A DNA stretch of 64,000 nt, taken from assembly GCA_034231615.1 (NCBI GenBank), contig CM067317.1, forward strand, positions 15,956,394-16,020,393, given 5' to 3'. This DNA is from Meghimatium bilineatum (taxonomy: Eukaryota; Mollusca; Gastropoda; Stylommatophora; Philomycidae). Position 1 is the stretch's first letter. Each line of letters begins with the position of its first letter. Under the pieces are notes generated by a model that saw only the letters and a list, made by a program, of their open reading frames with translations, was not told where the DNA came from and made no database searches. The position numbers and the translations under genes were made by a program. Positions 53,048 to 63,831 of this stretch are shown here, piece after piece.

Positions 53048-53245
53048 CAGTGGAATCTCTCTTCTCCCCCCCCCCCCATAGTGCATTATTTCATAACAAA
53101 TTTTCTTATATAATTAAAACAACTAAAAATCTCTAAATATATTTATTCCATATTGTTTGTACTGTATAGGCCTATAGTGAATTTCTGTCATTACAAACAT
53201 GTATGTTATCGGTCCGGGCCAAGTTGTTATAACGGGATTCCACTG
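53048..53245. mobile_element. pogo/Tigger-like MITE, 198 bp
   Basis: Ends 'CAGTGGAATC' and 'GATTCCACTG' are perfect 10-bp inverted repeats flanked by TA on both sides (53046-53047 and 53246-53247), as in Tc1/mariner-pogo elements. It lies about 90 bp beyond the kinase stop codon, so it may be in the 3' UTR. Confidence 0.88.
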
Positions 53246-53334
53246 TAAATACAATTACATATAGTCAATGTTTTTTAGTTGTGGAATGCATAGTTTGTGG
53301 AATTTCACACCAAATAATCTCAGCCCAAGAGACA

Positions 53335-53529
53335 TCATTTGCTTTTTTTCTTGCACGCAGCTTCTATGACTGGGCTAAGATCTGTCAATTTTACAGCCTT
53401 TCTCAGAAATGGATGATCCAACAGTTGATGAGAAGTGGCTCTCAACTCCACTTTCACTTCTAAGCATTTGTAAAGGAAGTCCTTCAGCTCTGGTGACAAT
53501 TTGTGCACATCCTTAATGTCAGGTCTGCC
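53335..53529 (-). CDS. PAK: PAK kinase gene, terminal coding exon
   Basis: After a 'TTTTAG' acceptor at 53530-53535 the exon starts in phase 0 with 'GRPDIKDVHKLSPELKDFL', continues 'YKCLEVKVELRATSHQLL' and 'HPFLRKAVKL', and stops at TGA 53335-53337. This is the C-lobe end of a PAK-family kinase, matching the helices after the APE/DxW region. The stop lies about where PAK proteins end. Confidence 0.93.
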   Translation of the reverse strand, partial: GRPDIKDVHKLSPELKDFLYKCLEVKVELRATSHQLLDHPFLRKAVKLTDLSPVIEAACKKKSK

Positions 53530-54374
53530 CTAAAACAATTGTAAATGGGAGAAAATCTTTGTAATGATATAAAGGGAATACTTTTCACATAATTAAAAAT
53601 AATAAATATAATTTTACTTACCCTATGTCAAATTTTTCAGCTAGGTGCAAAATTTTAAAGAGTTGTAAATAATATTTCATTAAAATAATAATATTTTGCA
53701 AAATTTCATCACTCTGCATCACTGTGGTTTTCTAATCAACTCTCTTCTCTGCCATTTGCAACAAGAACATTTAAGCACTTTATGCTTATTTCTGCAACCA
53801 AATTGCCATGCCGTCTTAAGTCCTTTATCTGCGTCTTTTGTCTTATTCTCAGTCATCAATGGCAATCCAGAATCTAATTTATAAATATTGGACACATTTT
53901 TATTCTTAATGTTTGTTAATAATATTTCTTATATATATTTTAATTTAAAATAAATTATACATTTAAATTTTCTGGAAACATGCTTAAATTTGATATAATG
54001 GTCTGCTTTTATTTATATTCTTTTCAAATATAAATTTCTTCCTCAAGTATAAATAACCAAATGTCAGAGGCTATCTGACATGGTGGATAGTGCTGTTGTA
54101 AATTTTATATTACATTAACATAATATTTATTACATCTCTTCAGTTATTTAGAGATATCTCAAAGGTTTTCACGCTTGAATTCCCAGGTCTATCTGGAAAA
54201 AAAGGAGCACCAAAGACTAACCATGTGGCCTGCCTTTCAAGTTGCTAGAGATGGCTAAGAGATATTTTAACATGTAAACTGACTACCCTAACCATAGGTC
54301 AAAGTGGCCAGAAATTTATTATTGTAATGGGACGTATCTGACTGAAAAGTATAGATAACAGAATTAGTATTAAA

Positions 54375-54535
54375 CCACAACAACTAATGAGGATGGATGT
54401 GTCAGGCCATTGGCATAAATAAAACGGTGACACTGCATTTCCATTCTTGGACTACATCATGCTGGAAATCTAGTAGGTCCATTGTCCTATCACAAGACAG
54501 ACCCAGCAGGAATTTGAGAATAAATGCTAAAGAAA
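54375..54535 (+). repeat. LINE-derived SINE, old 3' fragment, in PAK intron
   Basis: 'GGATGTGTCAGGCCATTGG' and 'GGACTACATCATGCTGG' match the family; the tail reads 'AATAAATGCTAAAGAA'. Confidence 0.75.
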
Positions 54536-54669
54536 TCACAACACAGCACATTCTATTCTTCACATTACATCCTGTTAACTATGAGAGTTTTAGCACAAAG
54601 TTCAGCAGGAAGAACATTTCTTTCAGTATCTCTCTTCCATCTTAACTTTCAAATATTTTTTAGTGTTAC

Positions 54670-54793
54670 CTTTCTCTTTATAAGATAGATGACTCTGAGA
54701 GGAAATTCAGTGATGTAGGGTGGCCTCCCTTCCAGCATTTCAATAATCATAATACCAAAGCTCCAGATGTCCACTTTGAAACTGTATTGTTGG
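54670..54793 (-). CDS. PAK: PAK kinase gene, exon with 'VDIWSFGI'
   Basis: 124 bp between 'TTTGTAG' acceptor and 'GTAACA' donor. One base completes the codon begun in the previous exon, then '[20 protein letters not shown]', '[13 protein letters not shown]' and 'VIYLIKRK' follow. The Asp-x-Trp of subdomain IX and the 'EGxPPY' loop are typical of STE20/PAK kinases. Confidence 0.95.
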
Positions 54794-54844
54794 CTACAAA
54801 ATAATAAATCAAAACAGTTATTCCTTTACTAATGTTAAAAAACC

Positions 54845-55057
54845 CCCAGAAAATTAAGACTGGGAATGGATTAGGACTGACTGCCCCAAGCCATTGGTCT
54901 CAGTAACTAAACGGCAGAGTGAAGTGGGATGAGTCAGGCTTTAGGGCACAGATATCACAGTCAAACTGTAAACCATAACAAAACATTTAATTCTCCAATT
55001 CCACAAACTACATCCTGCTAAGTATCAGGAGTTTGAGGATGTATGCAGAAGAAGAAT
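54845..55057 (+). repeat. LINE/SINE-derived repeat in PAK intron
   Basis: It shares 'AAATTAAGACTGG' with the 5' UTR of the 13.4-kb LINE and 'AAACTGTAAACCATAAC...ACTACATCCTGCTAA' plus a GAAGAAGAA tail with the SINE. This copy seems to carry more of the LINE 5' UTR than the other SINE copies. Confidence 0.7.
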
Positions 55058-55117
55058 TAGACAGCAAAACTATAATCTGATGTATAGTCAAAATATGGAA
55101 ACAGGGTAATTTTTCAT

Positions 55118-55560
55118 GTGTTTCCAATGATTAGCAAAACTTCATTACCCTATTGGTTGAATATGATTTGGAAAAGTAAGATCCGTATTACAGTAAAGGT
55201 CAATCTATTCAAATTGCTAGTGCTAAGTATACTTTTAAATGGATGTAAAAGTTGGACACTCAATGCAGACTTATCAAGAAACACTTTTGGTAGTGGTGAA
55301 ACAACATAAACTTGTTTCGTTTGGACATGTAATGAGACACAACTCACTTTCTAAAATTATTTTGCAAGGAACTGTCAAGGTTAGAAGGAGGAGAGCAGGA
55401 CAGAAAATCCAGAATTTATAACTTCAAGGAATTGTCTGGAAGTGATTTTTCTACACCCCTCTAAATGGTTGAGGATAGAGTTGTTTGGAGAGATTTTTTG
55501 TGCTGATGTGTCCAGTGTAGCACCCCTATGACCATAACAAGTTTTGGGTCTTATTATTAT
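55118..55560 (+). pseudogene. RTE-like LINE 3' fragment, in PAK intron
   Basis: Broken frames give 'NGCKSWTLNADL', 'VSFGHVMRHNSLSKIILQGT' and an end near 'SSVAPL', matching the RTE-like insertion at 32516-32854 but more worn. Confidence 0.8.
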
Positions 55561-55929
55561 TACCTTATTTCCAAGTTTCACCAGCTACATTATACAATAC
55601 ATGCTGCTTTCATTTTTTTGGAATGTGCTTACATCTGAAATTTTGTCCATTCTATAAACTTGACTGTTTTGTAACTCATCCAGAGATCCGTAGAGTTTTT
55701 ATTCCACTGTTGTCTCTCTGGGCTAGTGTGTTTGTATCAGCATTTCATATTCTGGACATTCTTGAAGAATAATCCCTGCTGTCTGAAGTGTCTGTCTACA
55801 TGTACACATGACACAATACATTCTAAATTATGACATAACATTTAACTATGTAAATCATGAGCTTATCTTAAAACACATCTCCATGGAAACCAAAAGGCAA
55901 GTCATAAATTGAATCTCCATACCATCATT

Positions 55930-56240
55930 GTGTTATCAATGTCAGATGTGGGTAATAACTAAAGAACAAGAGAGAAAGCTTACTACATGTGAAGTGAAAT
56001 TTATAAGGAAGCAAACAGAACAAAAAGAGATCATATTTGAAATGAAGAGATAACACAAACAGTTGGAACAACATCTGTGGTCAAATATATAGAAAAAACA
56101 GAGACTGAAATGGTTCGACCAATTGATGGGATTGAACCCTTATTGGCCAGTGGGAAGAGCGTACAACATTAAAATGAAAATAGCAAGAGGTAGAGGAAGA
56201 AGGTGGATTGATGAAATTACGAACATTCTGAAACATCACA
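55930..56240 (+). pseudogene. RTE-like LINE 3' fragment (different subfamily)
   Basis: 'QRLKWFDQLMGLNPYWPVGR' and 'GRGRRWIDEIT' are the C-terminal signature of endonuclease-RT LINEs. Stops interrupt the upstream part. Confidence 0.7.
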
Positions 56241-56818
56241 ATATTACTGTATATCTAGCAATCAAACATACCATATTCCAAAACTAAAATGTCATTCAAT
56301 GCTGCAACACCTAATGGCAACGCAGAGACAAGACAATAGATATATAGATATAACTGCCCTAATAGAAAAGGAATGTACACAATAATGAATACACATTACC
56401 CATATTCTGTAACGGGTGTGTTTACTATCAGTATGTGTCTGCCCAAGAGCTGCAGCACAGAAATATGGCAGCCAAGCTGTAGGAATTGGTGAATGACATA
56501 GAATAGCACAGCTTTTTGTGTTCTTTGGATGGTTGTCCTGCCTATCATCAAGAGTTTTTAAAGCTTTCAGAAGAAGATAGTGACTCCAGACAAGCATATC
56601 CATTAATTATATTACAGTTAACTCTGACAAAAAAACATTTAGGTTGCAACATATGTTGATAAATCATTCTCATATAATTTAATTGGTCTAGTTGCATTAT
56701 TTTGTTTTCCTTCTCACACTATTGCAGGTTAGTATGATGTAGTTCAGATAACACAGTATGTTCTGTCATTTTGTATAACTTGACTGTAATATCTGCACAT
56801 TTTGTCTAAACACTTCTG
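56241..56818. other. PAK intron, nothing recognised
   Basis: A minus-strand 103-codon frame (56292-56603) has no known motif and is not supported by splice context. Confidence 0.4.
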
Positions 56819-57006
56819 ACCAGCATGGTCACTTTTGGGTCACTTTGACCTGTGATGGGACAATTAACATCACCCCAAAATCTCTTTAGTTGCCTATCAT
56901 GATATACATGGTAGGCGACAGTGCTGCTTTTATTTACTCCTCTTTCTGGCCCAGGACAGTGCTGCTATTATTTACTCCACTTTTGGGCACAACAACATGG
57001 GTAGTC
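56819..57006 (-). repeat. LINE-derived SINE, 5' part with internal duplication
   Basis: The minus strand matches the 5' half of the SINE at 51731-52008. A block of about 50 bp ('GACAGTGCTGCT(T/A)TTATTTACTC') is present twice, at about 56920 and 56955. Confidence 0.7.
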
Positions 57007-57102
57007 TAGCTTTGTTTGATCCATGTTTTAAACAAATCCCAACTGTCTAGACTTGTCAATTTCATAAGAAAAAATTTAAAATAAATTATAACATGCACTC
57101 AC

Positions 57103-57380
57103 TTGGTAATCAACTCTGGAGCCATCCAACATGGTGTTCCTAACATAGAATTTCTGGTACTTCTCTCTGAGCTCAGCTGAGCACAAAAGCCAAAGTCAGT
57201 CAATTTGACAATGCCTTTCAAACCCACAAGTACATTATCACTCTTGATGTCTCGGTGGATAATAGACTTTCTATGCAGGAAATTGAGTCCTTTCAGGCAC
57301 TCACGGCACACTGTAGCAATTTGTCTTTCATCCAGAACATATCCTGCTACCACATTTGTTAGAGAGCCACCATCTACATA
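57103..57380 (-). CDS. PAK: PAK kinase gene, catalytic-loop exon
   Basis: 278 bp between a 'TTTTGTCAG' acceptor and a 'GTGAGT' donor, phase 0 in and two bases over at the end. It begins '[11 protein letters not shown]', has '[18 protein letters not shown]', the catalytic loop '[10 protein letters not shown]', the magnesium-binding 'DFGFCAQL', and the activation segment '[16 protein letters not shown]'. The features 'SLT(N/D)VV', 'CRECL', 'DIKSDN' and 'DFGFCAQ' place it in the PAK group. Two differences from PAK1 stand out: the activation-loop Thr (Thr423 in human PAK1) aligns with Ser, and the Tyr of 'GTPYW' is Cys. Confidence 0.97.
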
Positions 57381-58339
57381 CTGACAAAATGAAAATATAA
57401 TACATACATAGAATGAGAGATATGCAGCTCTTGTCATAGTTATTGATTATTAGTCATGGCCAACCTGGGCCATAGTCTTAGTCTCTCCAAGAATGTTTAG
57501 AGGCTATGCATGCTGATGGTTCCTGTAGCTCATTTAATAAACACGTTAAATTTTCATTGCAGTTCTACCTGTGCTTGTAGGATAGAGGCTTAGTGCCACA
57601 GATGTAGAAAGCCACAATAATGATACAAGAAAACAAGGTGGACATCAATTGCCAGATGATGGAATTCATGGTAAACCAAAGATGTGGTTCCTAGAAAAAG
57701 AAAATCCTGTTAAATCAACAAACTGTTTCAGATGATGAAATAATCCTTTTAACTGTGAGTAGGAAGCTCTTGATAGCCCATAGCCGTTCTAACAAAAGTG
57801 CATGTTCTTCTCAGTTGTGTAACTGAGGTGACACCAGGAATAATTTAAGGTCTCACAGGTATGGATGTGTAAGGGGTGTTTATAGATGCATGTTTAGTCC
57901 CAGAAGAGAGACATTTCACAGCACCAATATCCCAGGATTACCACGTCATGCCAGATGCACTGCAAACACTTTTGGGTCAACTATCTTATTCTTCTGTCAT
58001 ATTTCGCTGACCATTCTGCAGTGATGACACATCTAGCATTGCCACGACCTAGGAGTCTGCCACAACAGGACAAAGCTGCAATGTCCACTTGCCTGCAACT
58101 CTTCATCATCCATGGGGATTATTTGATAAAAGACAAAAGTAAGAAATTACGTCAAGATGTAACAATAACGATTTTATCACAAGTGACAGGTTGTCAGCAT
58201 ATCGTCCAACTTTTCTTAGATGCCTCCTATAACAAACATACCTGGAAAGATGACAGTGGCCCTATTCTTTGCACCCTGAACTAGAAGCCCAGGTGTTGCC
58301 ACACGGGAGAGCTGGTTTCACAAAGTATAGTTCAACTGA
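57381..58339. other. PAK intron, nothing recognised
   Basis: A plus-strand 109-codon frame at 57955-58284 has no motif and may belong to the degraded LINE that follows. Confidence 0.4.
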
Positions 58340-58740
58340 AGACTAGATCACACTAATTACCCAGGAAGTAGAGGATGCATTCCAAGAAAAAAAAAAAACG
58401 ATAGTGGGTAGATATGGGAAAAAGCCTTTGATTGTGTATGGAAATATTGACTCCTTAAAGTATGGCAAAGGAGATTACAAAACAAATAGAATGTGATACT
58501 ACATACAATGAATGTAAGACTATGATTAAAAGCAGAATTCAAGCAAAAATGGAAGTAGATGCATAACCAAATTACTCCTACCACCAAATGTTACACAAAG
58601 AACAAACAATTATTTTCAGATTACAAACTGGCTACAACAGACTGAGAAGTCACATGTTAAGAATGTTCAAATTTGATGAGACAGATCTGTGGACTGAGCC
58701 AAAAGATTGCAGAATACATTCGTCATGTATGTCAACTCTC
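58340..58740 (+). pseudogene. Old copy of RNase-H LINE, internally deleted
   Basis: 'ITQEVEDAFQEKK' matches RT of the 13.4-kb LINE, then the sequence jumps to 'EQTIIFRLQTGYNRLRSHML' from its C-terminus. The middle (about 500 codons) is deleted. It lies in the PAK intron, opposite strand. Confidence 0.75.
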
Positions 58741-59619
58741 TAAGAATAGAGGAAGAAAATATGGTCTGCTGTTACGGCATTGCTTCCAAACCTGAGGGGT
58801 TCCATGGATGACCTGAAGCGAATTACACAGTTCATGGAAGCTATTGGCATTGTAACCTGATTTAAGACTAAAAAATGATGAAGAACTAGAAAATGTGTTT
58901 GCATGGTAGTGAAATGTTGCAAGGTGGATTTCCTTAACTTAATTTATTTTCTGGGTTAAAGTCTAAAAAATAAAAACAGGGAGCAGTCTCAGACTTGCTT
59001 TATTGATGATACCACAATGCAACATCTATTATATTTATAAGCAAATAGATAAGAAAAATTAACTCGTTTGTGTTAAAAACCATGTTCATGCTGATTCAAA
59101 GATGTATACTTAGATCACAATAAATGTTTCTGTTTCATCAATGTTTAAGGTAACTTTTGATTATGTGGCACTTGATGAGCAATGATAAGATGGGAAGGTA
59201 AACCCCGACTCTGATTTGAGGTTAATCTTCAGGGACAGGAGGGGTAAGGGCGTTACACAACAAGTACAATATTGATAAATATTGATATGCTGTATTTGAA
59301 AGCCATTTCATAATTGACAACCCATACAGCTTTACCATGATCTGGGACAGGGCCATAGATATGTTTCCCTTAACGTTGGGGGGTGGGAGGAGGTGTTACC
59401 TGAAATAGGGTAATTCATGCTTTTTGTGTGTGCATACAATCTTTGATGAAAAAAATGTGATGACTTTTTGAAAAGTTGCTTTATTGGGTTTTGGCCCACT
59501 TTTTCGCTAAGCTCCTAGTACTAAAAGTCATATTCTAATTTATTGAGGGAGGGAGGAGTTTGAAAACCCCCAAAACCTCCCATCTCTTTTCTAAGAGATT
59601 GATCTGGGATAGTAATGTT
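58741..59619. other. PAK intron, nothing recognised
   Basis: AT-rich with G-rich short runs near 59380-59390; no boundary or motif that I can support. Confidence 0.4.
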
Positions 59620-59750
59620 ATTTGGTCATCTGTACTGCAATGATAGTTTCTTTGATTCTAGGTACCATTTCAATATTCTGTTGACTTCCATTGTCTTGCA
59701 AGCACAGTTAGTTAGGCTTATCAGTCTGTTCATTATTAAAAATAAACTAA
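59620..59750 (-). pseudogene. Fragment of RNase-H LINE RT
   Basis: 'RLISLTNCACKTMEVNRILK' and 'WYLESKKL' resemble 'PISLTSCLCKTMER...QWYLESETL' in the 13.4-kb LINE. Short and worn. Confidence 0.65.
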
Positions 59751-59931
59751 AATGTCCATCATGTCTGGACTTTATATATTTTTGATCAGTCTCCTGCAAT
59801 CTGACAAACTCAAGGAAGGAAGTGAACATCCTGCTGGTGGATACAACATATGGAACACAAATTATATATACTTTTAAAGAAATAAATAGTAATTCAAATA
59901 AATAAACTAGATTTTTTTCTCAAATTCTTAC

Positions 59932-60130
59932 CTCCATGACTATCCACAGTTCATTTCTGACACAATAAAGGTCTAGGAAGTTAACAAGGTTTTCATGTTT
60001 GCTCAACTTCATGATCTGAATTTCCTGAATGATAAGATCTTTCCGTGGCTGGTGATTGAGATCCATCATTTTAATTGCCACTAACTGACCAGAGCTTTTG
60101 TATTTAGCCAAATGCACTGTGCCTGATGCA
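59932..60130 (-). CDS. PAK: PAK kinase gene, N-lobe exon
   Basis: 199 bp between 'ATTTCAAG' acceptor and 'GTAAGA' donor. One base completes the glycine-loop codon from the upstream exon, then 'ASGTVHLAKYKSSGQLVAIK' (with the ATP-binding Lys), 'QEIQIMKLSKHENLVNFLDL' (with the alphaC Glu) and 'NELWIVME'. The salt-bridge pair and the glycine-rich loop look functional. Confidence 0.96.
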
Positions 60131-61418
60131 CTTGAAATATATAATAAATAAAATATGATTAGAACATACAATTTAGAACAGTTTATAAGAACACAGTACA
60201 TTAACCTTTAGCATGCTATATTCAAATTATAACATGAATATTAACGTACAAAAATCAAGCAAGTCTATTAGCAAGTCTGCAATACCAATGGATATAACAA
60301 TAGATTAAATAAATGAATGCATACTGCAAATATGTGTGTAATTTGTTTTCTTGTATGTGTCATACGGCAGATGTGAGTAAGAGGTGATGTTTTTTTTTGA
60401 AAAATAAAAAAAAACATATGCAGACATGGGTGTTACTATTTGGAAAATGCAATAACATTTTTGTTCTTAGAGATTTTAAAATAATTTGTTACATGTACAC
60501 AAAGAATTTAATACTGCATATATTGGTGTAAGTTGTATTTGTGTATGTGTGATACAAAAGTACAAGAAGATTTGGAAAGAAGGTGAATAATTATTATTGA
60601 AAAATGACTTACCATTATTTATGATATGGCAACCCTGATTACATACATTTAAACACATAAATTTATTCTCTTTATGTAATTTAATAACCAAACTAATGTA
60701 ATGTTGCTGGGGAAATAAATAAAAAGTACCTTACTTTACAGAATATTTTTTTCCCGAAAGTTAGACTGAGTCTTGTCAAATCCCATGAAAATATTTGATC
60801 TATACTTGTCACAAGTCCTTTCATGAGGACACATGTTACCATATCTAATTTGAAGACCAACATAATTCTCAATCTTTTCAATCTTGTGATTTTTCTATGC
60901 TGCATAGAGTTGCTTTTTATCACACAAAATGTGCCACCTGTTGATAGTCAGAGTAATATGTACTCATAAGACAATAGTCATGGCTGGAGCTCATCTAGTT
61001 CCTACAGTATGATGTGCAATGCTGGGTTCTTTGAATGTTGCACCACAAAGGGAAACATAACTTGTACAGATAGAATGCTGTTTGGCTTCCACAAGAGGAT
61101 ATCCTCACTATATTTGCATGTCAGAGAGTTTAATGGTTGTTGCATAATGGTTGGTCTGATAGGTCACTATGAGACCTCCAAACCTTCTGCATGCAGCGTT
61201 GACAGGTGTGAGTGGAGGTTATCAATTTACACCTGTTCAATTCATAGGTACTCCAATCTTCATTTGAGTAAAAATTATTTTTTATTCAAAGTTCATTAAT
61301 ATTTATTTGTGTTTACTTGTCCTTAATTTATATTGTTCACATATGTTATCTCATGCATTATTTTTTATTTTTGCAATGTCTTTCTGCATTTGCTAAGATT
61401 CTGATACAACTAACTTAC
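60131..61418. other. PAK intron, AT-rich
   Basis: No inserted element is recognised with confidence. Confidence 0.4.
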
Positions 61419-61482
61419 CCTGCACCAAGTACTTCTTTAATATCATATTTGTCATTAGCATTGCCAGAGCTTGCCATTTTGT
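61419..61482 (-). CDS. PAK: PAK kinase gene, 64-bp exon before the N-lobe
   Basis: Between a 'TTTTTCAG' acceptor and a 'GTAAGTTAG' donor. It reads 'KMASSGNANDKYDIKEVLGA' and ends inside the glycine-rich loop (G-x-G-A-S-G across the junction). Phases on both sides agree with the neighbouring exons. Confidence 0.93.
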
Positions 61483-61560
61483 CTGAAAAACAAGTAAATC
61501 CCCATTAGTAAAAGCATAGAACATATTTATTTTAATAGGGATAAAAAGTATTTTCCACAT

Positions 61561-61645
61561 ATTGCCAAGGGAACAAATAATAGCAACAATGTTGTCTTCC
61601 ATGCATGTTGTAAGAGGCTACTAAGGAGAGTTGGGCATTGGGTAC
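61561..61645 (+). repeat. LINE-derived SINE, old 5' fragment, in PAK intron
   Basis: 'ATAGCAACAATGTTGTCTTC' and 'CATGCATGTTGTAAGAGGCT' match the 5' half of the family. Confidence 0.7.
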
Positions 61646-62198
61646 CTTACCAAAAATGTTGATGCAGGAAGGGGGAAGTTGTGATATGGAATTTCAGCAA
61701 TCTAACTCTCTATTCGCTAAACCCTTTGTTGCCTTTCAGCGTCAGGTGTAGAAGAGTTTTCTGGAGATGGTCCTCGTGTGTCTATCTAACTATTGTATCT
61801 ATTGTCTTTTCTCTGCTTTTGTTGCTAGGTATCACAGGAAGATTGAAATTATTATTTGCTTTTTAGTTTCCATTGGGATAGATGTGTGTTTCAAGATTGG
61901 TGTAAGTTTACAATTTATGTAGTTGGCTTTTTGAATTAGGGTTCAACCACCTTTAGGAAAATAGAACATGACATTTAGTGAAGTTTTTAGAGACAGGTAC
62001 AAAAGAAGAGGACAACCTCTCCCCTGTAGTTTTTCCTCCCAAAAAATCATCAAAAAAGGCCAGAAAAATGAAGGAAAAAAAACAAAATTCCAGTCATATC
62101 AGCAGTATTGGCCATAGAAAACAAACAACAAAATGATCAAAAAAGTACTCACAAACAGATGGCTGATATGGTAATGAGATAACAGTGTGACTATACTT

Positions 62199-62478
62199 CT
62201 TCTTCTTCTTCTGCGTTCGTTCTCAAACTCCTGCAGATTAGCAGGATGTAGTCCGGAGAATGGAATGCGTTGTGTTATGGTTTACAGCATTGCTGCGATA
62301 TCTGCGCTTTCGGCCTAACACATCCGACTTCAGCATGGCTTTGGGTCACTGACCCTATATGGGATGGGACAGCCAACTCCATCCCATAACCTCCTTAGTC
62401 GCCTTTTACGACATGCATGGAAGGTAAACAGTGTTGCTATTCTTTGCTCCCCTTTCGGGCCCCGGCAACACACGGGCA
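62199..62478 (-). mobile_element. LINE-derived SINE, full length, 11-bp TSD, in PAK intron
   Basis: 'TGACTATACTT' flanks it at 62188-62198 and 62479-62489. It is close to the copy at 51731-52008. Its 5' end is only about 47 bp from the donor site of the exon at 62526-62640. Confidence 0.93.
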
Positions 62479-62525
62479 TGACTATACTTGAATTAACACA
62501 AAAGAAGAATGATAATTCAACTTAC

Positions 62526-62640
62526 GCAATGTTTCATTAATTTCACTATCAGTACGAGCTTTTGGTTGTTCTCTTCTTATTATATTATAAAGACCGTCTG
62601 TGGCATCTTCTGTCTCACCATCAGCTGCAGTTGTATTATC
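62526..62640 (-). CDS. PAK: PAK kinase gene, linker exon (5'-most in the window)
   Basis: 115 bp between 'TTTTTTAAAG' acceptor and 'GTAAGTTG' donor, phase 0 in. It reads 'DNTTAADGETEDATDGLYNI' and 'ARTDSEINETL'. The last part corresponds to the segment just before the kinase domain in PAKs ('...EEILEKLR'). The acidic Thr/Ser-rich start is the usual regulatory linker. The p21-binding (CRIB) and autoinhibitory part must be upstream, outside the window. Its proximity to the SINE is noted separately. Confidence 0.88.
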
Positions 62641-63364
62641 CTTTAAAAAAGTTTTAAAATGAAGCAAACTTCAATAAAGTTATATATATCACCGGAGAAA
62701 AAAGTAAAACACAAAACAACATTTAAAAATCTTTAGCACAATGGGTGGTTGTTGATCCAGTGGTACCTGGGCTCATATCCTGTGACCCAAAGTCATTGGA
62801 TCATATATTCATGTCTATGTAAGCTGCTGTTTTCTTTCAGTCATAAGGGAGTTCCATTTACCGGTATATGGCCTAGGAGTAAAACTTTTTTCTAATATCA
62901 TCCAGATTGGACATTTAAATGGTGATATAAACAGCTCCATAATGATGTGTGTAAATCCTGAAAACTGAAATGCGTTGTAGTTATATTCTATTCAGGTGAT
63001 TCTTAAGCTGTGCTTGTTTGGTGCGAAGTTGAAAGATGGTACTCTGGTATTTTCTTCCCAGGAGACCAATGTTGTCTTTTGGCTGGTCATATATTTATAT
63101 ATTTCTCTGTTTTCAATAGCTCACATCTGTTCACCCATGTCTCTCTGTTCATAGAATTCAACATCTTTTTAACTGTGTACATGGTCATTAGTATGTATGA
63201 CTGTTCTTGTCTTTCTCCTTTCTTTGATATTCTGAAGACATTTTTAAAATCTAATAAGTGAACAACTCATACAGTTAATTCAATAACACTACCCAATTTC
63301 TTCAGAAAGATTCTATGAAATGGAGTAATATCAATGTAAACCTGAGTTAGAGTGTTAGGATGTT
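62641..63364. other. PAK intron with a fragment of repeat family B
   Basis: 62735-62830 resembles 655-720 ('GTGGTTGTTGATCCAGTGG', 'GACCCAAAGTCATT' against 'GACCTAATGCCATT'). Nothing else is recognised. Confidence 0.5.
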
Positions 63365-63700
63365 ATATTGAGCCAATTCTTCTTTATGGATGCAAAGCAT
63401 GTACGTAAACAAAAGAGCTCAAAATAAACTGGATGCGACTGAGGTGTGATTTTTGAGAAGAATGATAAAAATTCCACGGACAGCCAAGATAACTAATGTA
63501 GAGCATCAGACATGCTGGAGTTAAAAGACAAATTATAGCAAAAATTATAAGCATACAGTCAAGATTTATAGGGCATGTGATGAGAAAAGCACAACATCAA
63601 CATTTAGTGATCACCGGAGATCAAGGGGAGAAGAAACAGAAGTAGACAAAGAGAGAGGCAGAGAGTTGTGGAGAAACATGATTGCCTATGCCACTAGCCA
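63365..63700 (+). pseudogene. RTE-like LINE 3' fragment
   Basis: 'PILLYGCKACT', 'RFIGHVMRKAQHQ' and 'RDRELWRNMIAYATSHGI' are the usual C-terminal end of endonuclease-RT LINEs. Frame changes make it dead. Confidence 0.75.
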
Positions 63701-63831
63701 TGGCATTTGATTTAATTTCTTCAGACTTGTTTTGTTTATAAATAACCAAAATATCAGAGGTTGTCCGACAAAATGGAAAGTGCAGCAGTAACCAGACAAA
63801 TATGAAGTAAATACTAAATAAAATAATCAAG

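Noticed and set aside
56292-56603. Minus-strand 103-codon ORF as an extra kinase exon
   Set aside because: Reading phases of the flanking PAK exons join without it, and it has no kinase motif.
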